Source: JASFQI01 sp050115555 (GTDB lineage Bacteria; Desulfobacterota; DSM-4660; Desulfatiglandales; HGW-15). From it: a stretch of 19,896 bases of DNA. Position 1 is the stretch's first letter; the number at the start of each line of letters is the position of its first letter. The translations under genes and the position numbers were made by a program. The stretch is taken from assembly GCA_050115555.1 (NCBI GenBank), contig JASFQI010000055.1, positions 1-19,896 on the forward strand, written 5' to 3'. The notes beneath the pieces were generated by a model, which had not been told where the DNA came from, did no database searches, and was given only the letters and a program-made list of their open reading frames with translations. This document shows positions 1-8,300 of this stretch, one piece after another.

Positions 1-2013
1 CAGGATGGGGTAATCCTCGAAGTTCGTCGATGCGACGCCTCCGTTCGCGAACTGGACCTCCTCCTTCAGCGCGGTGCTCAAGGCCATGGTGGCCCCACCC
101 TCCAACTGGGCGATGAGCGGATCCGGATTGATCACCGGGCCGCAATCCACGGCGATCACCAGCCGGTGGACCTTCACGGCGCCATTCTTCTTGTTGACCG
201 ATACATCGGCCACCATGGCGATGTAGGTGCCGAAGCACGCGTGCTGGGCAATCCCGCGCCCATAGCCGTTCGGCATTTTGCTGCCATAGCTCGCATTCAT
301 GGCGGCGGTTTCCAGCACACGCTTAGCGCGCATGTTGTCCCCCAGGGCCTCGAGCCGAAAGGCGAGCGGGTCTTTCCCCGCCTTGTGTGCCAGCTCGTCC
401 ATGAAGGACTGGATCACAAAGGCATTGGGGCCGTTCTGCACGGACCTGAATGGGGCGGCGGTGATGGGAAGATCGTTCAGGATCATATCCAGGGAGAAGT
501 TTGGGATGCCCTCATAGATAAAGTGGTTGTTCTTGTAGGGTGAATTCGGGGTATCCGCGAGCCCCCAGAGACAGTAAAAATCGACCCCGTTCTGAATGTA
601 CTTCGGCTCAATGAATTTCAGAATGGAGGTGGACGAGGTCTTGTGGTCCCATGCGATCAAACGGCCCTGGCTGTCCAGCCCGGCCTTGACCCGGTGTGCC
701 ATGGGAGCGCGGAAGAAATCGGTTTTGATGTCCTCCTCTCTTGTATAGACCACTTTGACGGGTTTGCCCGAGACCTTGGAGGCGATGACCGCTTCGATCA
801 TCTGGTCCGGTCGGGCTCTTCGGCCAAGGCCGCATCCCAGCAATGTGGTGTGGACGTGTGTTTTTTCCGGAGGAATTTCTGAGATCTGCGCAGCCAGCAT
901 GTGGCAGAGGCCCTGCGCCTGGGTCGGCCCCCACACGTCGCAGCGGTCCGCCTGCACATGGGCGGTGAAGGTTTGGGGTTCCATGGTGACGTGGGCAATG
1001 GCCGGTACATAGTAGGTCGCCTCGTATTGGGTAGCCGCATCGTTCATGGCTTGCGTCACATCACCCCTCTTGGCGGCATTGGCGCCGGCTTTGTCAAGAT
1101 CCGCCATGAAGCTTTGTTCAACGTATGCGGTGTCCATCTGAGGATGCGTGCCCTTGTCCCACTTCACCTTCAGCGCATCCTTTCCCTTCAAGGCCGCATC
1201 CAGGGTCTCCGCCACCACAGCGATCCCAAGTGGGTTCGGGACCACCATTTTCACGCCCTTGACAGCCATTGCGGCCTTCTCATCAAAGGACTGGTGCTTC
1301 GCACCATAGGCCGGGGGGTGTGCTGCGACGGCGTAGAGCATGTCCGGGAGCTGCATATCCAGGCCGAAAACGGCCTTGCCGCTGACCTTGTCCGGAATGT
1401 CCACGCGAGGCATGGATTTTCCCATGTACCGGAACTCGCGCTCTTTCTTGAGCGGCGGATCCTGTGGAACCGGAAGTTTGGCGGCCTTGAGGCACAATTC
1501 CCCGTAGGAGAGGCTTTGCTTGGATTTGCGATGCTTCACGGTGCCTTTGGAGGCGCTGCACTCGGATGCGGGGACATTCCACTCCTTGGCCGCCGCCTCG
1601 ATGAGCATGGCACGGCCCGCTGCCCCTGCCTGACGCATGGGGAGGTAAAAACCCCGACAGCTCGCACTGCCCACGGTGAGCTGATCGTGATAGAGGGGGT
1701 TTTGAAACGCTTTGCCTGCCGGCGCCTGAAGGATCTCCACCTGATCCCAGTCCGCTTCCAGTTCATCCGCGATGATCATGGGTAGGGCGGTCTTGATCCC
1801 CTGGCCCATCTCGGAGTTGGGCACCATGATTTTGATCACGTTGTCCGGAGTAATGTGGAAGAAGGCACTCGGGGTGAACCCGGCCATGTCTCCTTTCATT
1901 TCAGAGGCGTTGATCAGCCGGGTCCCGAAAGGAGTGACAGAGGCCATGAGGGTCAGCCCGGTTGCGGCCAACGATCCCTTTAGAAAGTCGCGTCGCGAAA
2001 TGTTTTTGTTCAT
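1..2013 (-). CDS. iorB: Molybdopterin-binding subunit of an isoquinoline 1-oxidoreductase-like (IorB-type) aldehyde/N-heterocycle hydroxylase, 3' end outside the window
   Basis: The reading frame is open from ATG at 2013 to the window edge, giving 671 codons; the family usually has about 700-760 residues. The N-terminus carries a Tat signal (SRRDFLK at about residues 6-12, then a short hydrophobic stretch), so the protein should be exported folded with its Mo-cytosine-dinucleotide cofactor. Family marks seen are EMGQGIKTALP near residue 70, TVGSASCRG near 112, CGLGRRARPDQ near 380, and VDCGPVINP followed by QLEGG near the visible end. The catalytic Glu of this superfamily sits near the C-terminus and is therefore not in the window. 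The start overlaps the stop of the [2Fe-2S] subunit gene by one base (TAATG), with AGAAAGGAGG just upstream. The reaction is probably hydroxylation of an aldehyde or aromatic N-heterocycle. The substrate cannot be read from the sequence, and the symbol marks the family only. Confidence 0.88.
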   Translation of the reverse strand, partial: MNKNISRRDFLKGSLAATGLTLMASVTPFGTRLINASEMKGDMAGFTPSAFFHITPDNVIKIMVPNSEMGQGIKTALPMIIADELEADWDQVEILQAPAGKAFQNPLYHDQLTVGSASCRGFYLPMRQAGAAGRAMLIEAAAKEWNVPASECSASKGTVKHRKSKQSLSYGELCLKAAKLPVPQDPPLKKEREFRYMGKSMPRVDIPDKVSGKAVFGLDMQLPDMLYAVAAHPPAYGAKHQSFDEKAAMAVKGVKMVVPNPLGIAVVAETLDAALKGKDALKVKWDKGTHPQMDTAYVEQSFMADLDKAGANAAKRGDVTQAMNDAATQYEATYYVPAIAHVTMEPQTFTAHVQADRCDVWGPTQAQGLCHMLAAQISEIPPEKTHVHTTLLGCGLGRRARPDQMIEAVIASKVSGKPVKVVYTREEDIKTDFFRAPMAHRVKAGLDSQGRLIAWDHKTSSTSILKFIEPKYIQNGVDFYCLWGLADTPNSPYKNNHFIYEGIPNFSLDMILNDLPITAAPFRSVQNGPNAFVIQSFMDELAHKAGKDPLAFRLEALGDNMRAKRVLETAAMNASYGSKMPNGYGRGIAQHACFGTYIAMVADVSVNKKNGAVKVHRLVIAVDCGPVINPDPLIAQLEGGATMALSTALKEEVQFANGGVASTNFEDYPIL

Positions 2014-2477
2014 TAGGCCTTCCCCTCCTTTCTCATCATCTGGATCGCTGCCTCCACGCCTTTTTTGACACGCGTGTAGGTCCCGCACCGGCACAACACA
2101 TCATCCAGTCCTTCAATGACTTCCGCGGCATCCGGTTGTGGGCTCTCAGAAAGGAGGGCGGCGGTCTGCATCATCATCCCGGGCTGGCAAAATCCACACT
2201 GAACCACCTGTTCCTTGATCCAGGCCATCTTGACCGGATGGTCCTCGGGGAGCCCTTCGATGGTCACAATGTTTTTCCCCTCGGCTTCACCGGCGGTCAG
2301 CGTGCACGATCTCTCCGCCTTCCCATCGATATGGACCGTACACGATCCACACTCCCCGATGCCGCAGGCGTATTTTGTTCCGGTCAAATGGAGGTTGTCC
2401 CTCAGGACCCAGACCAATGGGACGTCTTTTGGGACATCCACCTCATACTCCTTGCCATTGACATTGAGTTTCACCAT
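2013..2477 (-). CDS. iorA: [2Fe-2S] ferredoxin-like subunit of an isoquinoline 1-oxidoreductase-like (IorA-type) molybdenum hydroxylase
   Basis: This is a 154-residue protein of normal length for the small subunit of two-subunit molybdenum hydroxylases. The plant-type cluster is bound by Cys38, Cys43, Cys46 and Cys58 (ACGIGECGSCTV, then SC). The second, helical-domain cluster is bound by Cys94, Cys97, Cys129 and Cys131 (QCGFCQPGM and CRCGTY). Known role: it takes electrons from the Mo centre; in IorAB-type enzymes there is no FAD subunit, and a cytochrome is the usual acceptor. It has no signal of its own, so export would be by riding with the Tat-signalled large subunit (inference). The start at 2477 is chosen over a frame extension to 2528 because GAAAGGAGAG lies 5 bases before this ATG and homology begins here. 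Confidence 0.93.
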   Translation of the reverse strand: MVKLNVNGKEYEVDVPKDVPLVWVLRDNLHLTGTKYACGIGECGSCTVHIDGKAERSCTLTAGEAEGKNIVTIEGLPEDHPVKMAWIKEQVVQCGFCQPGMMMQTAALLSESPQPDAAEVIEGLDDVLCRCGTYTRVKKGVEAAIQMMRKEGKA

Positions 2478-2676
2478 AGTGCTCTCCTTTCTCCCCCATC
2501 TAGGGCATGAATGGATGCTTCTCGGCAAAGGACATGCTGGAAGGAAACATCTGGTTTCGTGTCCATCCGGAAATGAGTTTTTAGCAAGAAAGAGTTTACA
2601 GGGCTGAAATGAGCAATGAGCGCAAGATGAAGGAAATCAATGAGTTGTGCAGATATATGCAATTGTACGCGACATA

Positions 2677-2690
2677 ATTAATGTATTAAT
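2677..2690. promoter_or_regulatory. AT-rich palindrome upstream of iorAB, possible operator
   Basis: ATTAAT-GT-ATTAAT is a perfect 6-2-6 inverted repeat, about 200 bases before the iorA start and inside the most AT-rich part of the spacer. A regulator site is possible, but short AT palindromes arise easily by chance. Confidence 0.22.
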
Positions 2691-2717
2691 AAAAATCATA
2701 AGGGTGCGAATCCATGG

Positions 2718-2803
2718 AGTCAAGACGAAAAACAGGCGAACCCTTGAACGCGAAGGTCCGCGCTTCGCATGACAAGGGTCTTCCCGGGGCGCACGTCTTG
2801 ACT
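2718..2803. repeat. 86-bp nested palindrome (long imperfect hairpin)
   Basis: Three inverted repeats are nested about one centre. The outer arms are AGTCAAGACG (2718-2727) and CGTCTTGACT (2794-2803), perfect over 10 bp. The middle arms are ACCCTTG (2740-2746) and CAAGGGT (2773-2779). The inner arms are GCGAAG (2750-2755) and CTTCGC (2763-2768), with a 7-base loop. It lies just past the 3' end of the molybdopterin oxidoreductase gene, with no T-run on either strand, so it is not a classical terminator. A REP/MITE-like element or a structured 3' end is more likely. Confidence 0.6.
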
Positions 2804-2897
2804 TACGCAATCGACGAAACCAAGCGAAATAAACCGGGCTCCACGAAGAGAGCAAGAATTCGGGCATGGATCCGGCAGGGAGCGCAGCGGGCTCGAA

Positions 2898-5060
2898 TCA
2901 GTCCCGTTTTTTCACCTGGCACAGCAATGCCTTGTACACCGGGAAGCCTGAAACGGGGTCCCGGTTCTCGAAGTCGGTGATGAGGTTGGCGTTCGCCTCG
3001 CGCCACTCCTCGGCCTGGATGGGGCTGCCTCCCCCGACGTTCACCTCCACCTGTCCTGTCATCACGTCTTCGGTCACCCTGGCCCGGACACCGACTTTGC
3101 CCCTTGGGGACTCGACCCACACCCGATCCCCTTCTGAAATTCCCCTTGCGTCCGCATCCACGGGGTGGATCAGCACCTGCGGTTTCGGCTGAATCTTGAG
3201 CAGTCCGGGGATATTGAGGTGCTGGGACCGAAACGCCGATTGCAGCCTGGCCCCGGTATTGAGGATCAGGGGGTAATGCTCATAGAGATCCGGGCTGCCG
3301 AGCGGGCCTTCCTGGGGCTCCACGTACACAGGCAGGCCTTCATAACCGTACTTCTCCATCATGCTCGAAACCAGCTCCACTTTTCCCGAAGGCGTCCTGA
3401 ACCCGGGCTTTCCGTCGGACCGCAGAAGCCCCTTTTCGTACTTCCGGTACTCCATACGGCCTGCATCGTACTCGACGCCCTCAGGGTGGGCCTTGAGCTC
3501 TTCCAGAGAGACCGGACCCTTGCCGAAAGCAAACTCGAGCCGTTCCTCCTCGGTGGCAGGAAACAGGTGACCGTATCCCAGTTTGACGGCCAGCTGGGTG
3601 AGAAACTGGAAGCTCGACCGGGCCTCGCCGATCGGTTCGATGATCTTCGGACGGAGCTGGCAATACCCGCCTGGATATTTCTGGTAGCCGAGGTTTTCAA
3701 AGTTGGTCGTGGCAGGAAGGACGATGTCGGCATACATGGCGTCCCCGGTCATGAATCGGTCGAAGACCACCATGAAGTCGAGGTTTCGGAAGCACTCCTT
3801 CATGAGCTCGGGGTTGGGGATGCTCGTGAGTATGGACGCTCCGAGGACCATCAGGGCCTTGACAGGGTAGGGGTCCCCCTTCAGGATGGCCCGGGGCGCT
3901 TCCATGAACTGCGCGGCCTTGAGCACGTCACAGAAAAGGGGATACTTGTCCGCACCGATGGGTTTCACGCCTTCCGGCGGATCCAGGCTGACTCGGGGGA
4001 AGCGGGCCGGGCTGCGCGGTCTGAACACGAGCCCTCCGGGAACATCCAGGTTCCCTGTGATCGCCCACAGGCTCAGCGCGGCGCGGATGTTCTGAACTCC
4101 GCTGTTGGTGTACTCCAGCCCCGTGTACATCACGAGTGAGGCTCCCTTGGCTTTGGCGATGGCACGTGCCAGCTCGGCGATCGTTTCTTTGGGTACGCGG
4201 GTGATGGCCTCGACCTTGTCGGGCGGGAACTGCTGCACGTAATCACGAAGATCCTCGAACCCCTTGGTCCAGTTTTCCACGAAGGATTTGTCGTAGAGGT
4301 CTTCATTGATAATGACGTTCATCATGCCCAAAGCCAGGGCCCCGTCTGTGCCGGAACGAATGCCGACCCATTGATCGACCGTCTGGGCCATTTTCGACCG
4401 CATTTGATCGATGGCGATCACCCTGGCTCCCCGCTGCTTGGCCTCTGTGATGTCCCTGGCGCGCCTGGGCGGAGAGTCTGTCGGCGGATTGGACCCCCAG
4501 AGGACGATAAGGTCCGTGTTTTCGAGATCAGCAAAGGTCGAATACATGAGCACGCCGAGGGTCGACAGGGACGCAAAGACCCCATAGGAAACGTAGCAGA
4601 CCGATGAACACCCTGTGCAATTCGGCGAACCAAAGGGGAAAAGGAACCCGGAAACTCCCTGCATGGCCATGCCGCGAGCCCCGAACAGATCGGTCAAATG
4701 GTTGTCAAAGCTCCCACGCCCGAAATAGCTCATCACCGCTTCGGCACCGTACTCCTGTTTGATCTTCTGGAATGCATCCGCGGTACGCTGGAGGGCTTCG
4801 TCCCAGCTTATGCGCTCGAACTTCCCTTCACCCCTCTCCCCTGTTCGAAGCAGGGGATACTTGAGGCGGTCCTCGGAGTAGATGATCTCCCTGGCGTTCA
4901 GTCCGCGAACGCACACCACGCCGACAGGGTGGTCCTTGAGAGGAGAGATGCTCTCGATTTTCCCATCGAAAAGCTCAATGTTGACGCCACAACCGCCGGG
5001 GCATATTCCGCATATGCCGGTCACGGTCTGTTTGTTTCCTCGGTCGAGATCTGCACCCAT
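2898..5060 (-). CDS. Molybdopterin-dependent oxidoreductase (DMSO-reductase superfamily, bis-MGD, one [4Fe-4S] cluster)
   Basis: With the ATG at 5060 this is a 720-residue cytoplasmic protein without a Tat or Sec signal. A GTG three codons upstream (5069) is possible, but GGGGTGAG lies 4 bases before the ATG. Residue numbers here count from that GTG. An N-terminal [4Fe-4S] motif (Cys20, Cys23, Cys27, Cys53) is followed by the Mo/W-bis-MGD core. Cys158 lies eight residues after GSPN, the position of the metal-ligand Cys/Sec in formate dehydrogenase and acetylene hydratase. The next residue is Tyr, not the His of formate dehydrogenases. The C-terminal molybdopterin-dinucleotide-binding domain is present (RTPSGKVEL, then YPLILNTG). 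No electron-transfer or chaperone gene adjoins, so partner and substrate are unknown. Confidence 0.85.
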   Translation of the reverse strand: MGADLDRGNKQTVTGICGICPGGCGVNIELFDGKIESISPLKDHPVGVVCVRGLNAREIIYSEDRLKYPLLRTGERGEGKFERISWDEALQRTADAFQKIKQEYGAEAVMSYFGRGSFDNHLTDLFGARGMAMQGVSGFLFPFGSPNCTGCSSVCYVSYGVFASLSTLGVLMYSTFADLENTDLIVLWGSNPPTDSPPRRARDITEAKQRGARVIAIDQMRSKMAQTVDQWVGIRSGTDGALALGMMNVIINEDLYDKSFVENWTKGFEDLRDYVQQFPPDKVEAITRVPKETIAELARAIAKAKGASLVMYTGLEYTNSGVQNIRAALSLWAITGNLDVPGGLVFRPRSPARFPRVSLDPPEGVKPIGADKYPLFCDVLKAAQFMEAPRAILKGDPYPVKALMVLGASILTSIPNPELMKECFRNLDFMVVFDRFMTGDAMYADIVLPATTNFENLGYQKYPGGYCQLRPKIIEPIGEARSSFQFLTQLAVKLGYGHLFPATEEERLEFAFGKGPVSLEELKAHPEGVEYDAGRMEYRKYEKGLLRSDGKPGFRTPSGKVELVSSMMEKYGYEGLPVYVEPQEGPLGSPDLYEHYPLILNTGARLQSAFRSQHLNIPGLLKIQPKPQVLIHPVDADARGISEGDRVWVESPRGKVGVRARVTEDVMTGQVEVNVGGGSPIQAEEWREANANLITDFENRDPVSGFPVYKALLCQVKKRD

Positions 5061-5136
5061 CGTACTCACCCCGTTAGAAGTTCTGGTCGAGAATCAAGTC
5101 ATTCAGGCAATCCGAAACAACGTTACGGGCCGGAAA

Positions 5137-5151
5137 TCGCATCCCATGCGA
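5137..5151. promoter_or_regulatory. Perfect 15-bp palindrome upstream of the molybdopterin oxidoreductase, possible operator
   Basis: TCGCAT-CCC-ATGCGA is a perfect 6-3-6 inverted repeat, about 77 bases before the ATG at 5060. It has the size and spacing of a dimeric repressor site. No clear -35/-10 pair was found beside it, so the operator role is inference. Confidence 0.35.
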
Positions 5152-5199
5152 GTCGTCTCAAGGAACCTAGCAAAAAAACGGCGGGCTTGCCAGCAGCAT

Positions 5200-5323
5200 A
5201 TTGAATCTCCCCTTGTTCCCGCCTTAGCGGGATGAGGAATGCCGGAGCGAAGCATTTTCAGCGGGCCCCACATTGAAAATACTTCGCCTGCTAACCCCGC
5301 AGCTTGCTGCGGGGAGATTCAAT
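5200..5323. repeat. 124-bp palindromic element with 13-bp terminal inverted repeats (MITE/REP-like)
   Basis: The ends are ATTGAATCTCCCC (5200-5212) and GGGGAGATTCAAT (5311-5323), a perfect 13-bp inverted pair. Three hairpins lie inside: TCCCGC/GCGGGA (5217-5222/5227-5232), GCGAAGCATTTTCA against TGAAAATACTTCGC (5247-5260/5274-5287, one mismatch), and CCCCGCAGC-TT-GCTGCGGGG (5295-5314). It encodes no protein. A decayed copy of its right end lies at 10217-10268. It sits just past the stop of the efflux pump gene and may also protect or end that transcript. No clear target-site duplication was seen. Confidence 0.68.
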
Positions 5324-5371
5324 CAAAGAGCTGTCCATCATCCGTGTGAACTCAGACTGCTGAAAAGGGAT

Positions 5372-8300
5372 TCAGGCGGCATGCAGGTCGGCCTTTCCTT
5401 CAAGGAGCTCGTAGACCAGGGGGATGAGGACCAGGGTCAACACCGTGGCCATGGATAGGCCGAAGATGATGACGTTTCCCATGGGGCCCCACAGGCTTCC
5501 TCCCCTGACGGCCAGGGGCAGGAGACCTCCCACCGTTGAGATGGTGGTCAGCATGACCGGCCGGAAACGAAGCTTCCCCGCCTTGATCACAGCATGCCTC
5601 ACGTCACCCCCTTGTCTTCGCATCACGTTGATGAAATCGATCAGGACAATGGCATCATTCACCACGATGCCCGTGAGGCTCACCACCCCCAGGAAGGCCA
5701 TGAAGCCGAACGGGTAGCCGGTGATCCAGAGCCCCAGGACGGCCCCCACAAGACCGAAGGGCAGGGAAAGGGCGATGATAAAGGGCTGGCGGAAGGAGTT
5801 GAACTGGGCCACCAGCACGATGTAGACGAGCATGAAGGCCGCAATCATGGCCCAGCCCAGGCTCATGAATGACTCTGTACGGTTCTTTGTTTCCCCTTCG
5901 TATTCCACCAGGTAGCCGGCGGGGGTGCTGATGGATGTGGTTCGCCGCTTCAGGTCATTGACGATGTCCTCGGCCAGGCGTCCTTCCACCTCGCACCTCA
6001 GGGTCAGGGTGCGGGTCAGGTTTTCCCTGCTTATGGTGGCAATATCCGAGACCAGCCGAATGTCCGCGACCTGGGTGAAAGGCACCTTGGTCCCGAAAAC
6101 AGAGTTGAGATACAGGGAGCGGAAGGTGCTGAGCCGGTTCCTTGCCTGCTCTGCCAGCGACACGACCACATCCACCTCCTCATCTTCCACCCGGAAGCTT
6201 GTGGCTGTGGTCCCGTAAACGGCCGTCCGGAGGGTCCGGGCCAGGTCCGCGTGGGTGATGCCGAGAAGGCGGGCCTTTTCCGTATCCACCCGGATTCGGA
6301 TTTGCGGTGTCTCATCCGAGGCGTCATCGGATACATCCACGGCACCGGGGATGGCTTCCAGGATGGATCTGTATTCAGCCACGACCTGCTTCAGGACATT
6401 GAGATCGTCCCCTTTGAACTTGACCGCAACCGGGGCGCCCACCGGGGGGCCCTGTTCCAACTCCTTGAGCTCGATACGCGCGCCGGGAAGCCCGGAAAGC
6501 TCCGGGCGGAGGGACTGGATGACCGTGTCGGCACGAAGGTCTTTTCGGTTTCCTTTCAGGTGGACGAAGAACTGGGCCCGGTTCTGGGACTTCACGCGAA
6601 AGAAGTTGATGTTGTAGTAGACCCTGGGGCCCACTTCACCGATATGAACCATGGTGCTTTCCACTACCTGCCGGTCCATGAGGATCTTCTCGATGTCCCG
6701 GGCCAGGGCTGACGTGGCGTCGAAGTTGCTTCCAGGGGGAAGCGTCACGTCGATGAGAAACCATTTCTTCTCGGCCTTGGGGAAAAACTGAAGGCCGAGC
6801 TTTGGAATGAACAGGACGGACAAGACAAACGCGATTGCCGCCAGGATCAGGAACAGAAATTTGTGGTCGAGAATCCGGCGGAGGAGGGCGGCGTACAGCC
6901 TGATGGTCCGGCCTTCTTTCCGTTCCGGCTCCCCATTTTCTGCCTTCAGAAAACGGTGACTCAGGAGAGGGCTGACAAAAATGGCCACGAGCAGGGAACC
7001 CACCAGGGCGGAGATCATGGTGAGGGGGATGCCCCGGATGAACTGGCCGGTCTCACCGGTCATGAAGAAGAGGGGGGTGAAGGCGAGGACCGTTGTCAGG
7101 GTGGAGGAGGTGATGGCGCCAAGGACCTCCCCACTTCCGTCCAGGGCCGCTGCGAGCCGTTTTTTCCCCATGGCCAGGTGTCTCTGGATGTTTTCCACCA
7201 CCACGATGCCGCTGTCCACCAGCATGCCGAGCACGATGACCATGGAGGCAAGGGTGATCTGGTTCAGGGAGTGGCCGAAGTGATAAAGCGTGATCAGGGC
7301 GAAGCAGATGGAAAGGGGCAGGAGAAAGGCCACAATGAATCCCATGCGCAGGTTCATCAGGATGGTCGTGAAAAGGAGCACCAGTCCCGCACCCAGTGCC
7401 AGGTTGTTTCCGAAATTTCGGATCCTCTCCGATACGGAAAAGGACTGGTCCGAGGCCACGGCGATCTCCAGTGAAGGAGGGAGGGTCGTTGAAAGGGACC
7501 TGAGCCGCCGGCGGATGGTCTTTGAGACGGCGAGCGTGTCGGATCGGGGTTTCTGGGTGACCAGGACATTGACCCCGGGACGACCGTTGAACCGCACCAG
7601 ATACTCCGGGTCCTCGTAGGTATCCGTTACCGCGGCCACGTCTTGGAGAAAAACGGGCCTCCCGTCATAGGCGCCTATGATGATCCTGCCGATTTCCCGG
7701 GCCCCTTTGAACTCCTCATCCACCCGCACCAGATAACGCCTCTGACCCACGTCCATGTGCCCGCCGGGCAGGCTCACGTTCTCCGCCTGGAGCAGCGCGA
7801 TTACATCATTGAGGGAGATCCTGAACCGGGCGAGCCGGTTCTCGTCCACCTGCACGCGGACCTCCCTTTCGGGGTATCCGTCAATTTCCAGGGTCATGAT
7901 CTGGGGGATCTTTTCGAGATCCCTTTTCACCCGGCGGGCATACCGGAACAGCTCCCAGTAGGAAAAGGGTCCGCTCAGGTTGATGATCATGGAGACGGTG
8001 TCCGTCTTGTGACGGTTTATCTCCGGTGCCAGGGTCTCTTCAGGGAGGTCCTTTTCCACCTCACGGATTTTTTCACGGAGTTCCTGCATGTTCAGGTCCA
8101 TGTCCGTATCCGCGTCGAACTCGAGGAGGATCAGGGATGTGCCCTGGGACGAGGTGGAGGTGATCTTGTCCACGGCCTCGATCTCGTTTATTTTTTCTTC
8201 GATGGGCCGTGAGACGAACCGCTCCACGTCCCTCGGCCCGGCCCCGGGATAGTGGATGAGGACCGTGGCGCCCGGGACCTTGATAAGCGGGTCCTCCATG

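Larger units (their letters stand above)
2478..2897. other. 420-bp gene-free stretch between iorA and the molybdopterin oxidoreductase
   Basis: No convincing gene lies here. Short frames on both strands lack a ribosome-binding site and family signals. The part nearest iorA (about 2640-2700) is very AT-rich and is where an iorAB promoter would be expected, though no good -35/-10 pair could be fixed. The part nearest the molybdopterin gene holds the long nested palindrome at 2718-2803. Confidence 0.6.
5061..5371. other. Gene-free stretch between the molybdopterin oxidoreductase and the RND pump gene
   Basis: No gene is supported in these 311 bases. It holds a perfect palindrome at 5137-5151 on the upstream side of the molybdopterin oxidoreductase gene, and a 124-bp element with terminal inverted repeats at 5200-5323 beyond the end of the pump operon. 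Confidence 0.6.

Noticed and set aside
2650..2680. Possible sigma-54 site (TGTCGC then TTGCA) on the minus strand before iorA
   Set aside because: The -24 GG is missing and the spacing is one base too long.
2714..2980. Plus-strand frame of 88 codons in the iorA spacer
   Set aside because: It runs through the nested palindrome and into the end of the molybdopterin gene, has no ribosome-binding site and no family likeness.
2898..5060. Formate dehydrogenase or acetylene hydratase identity for the molybdopterin enzyme
   Set aside because: The His after the ligand Cys (formate dehydrogenase) and the Asp beside the cluster Cys (acetylene hydratase) are both absent.
5200..5323. CRISPR or tandem-repeat array
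   Set aside because: The repeated units are inverted, not regularly spaced direct repeats, and no spacers or cas genes are present.
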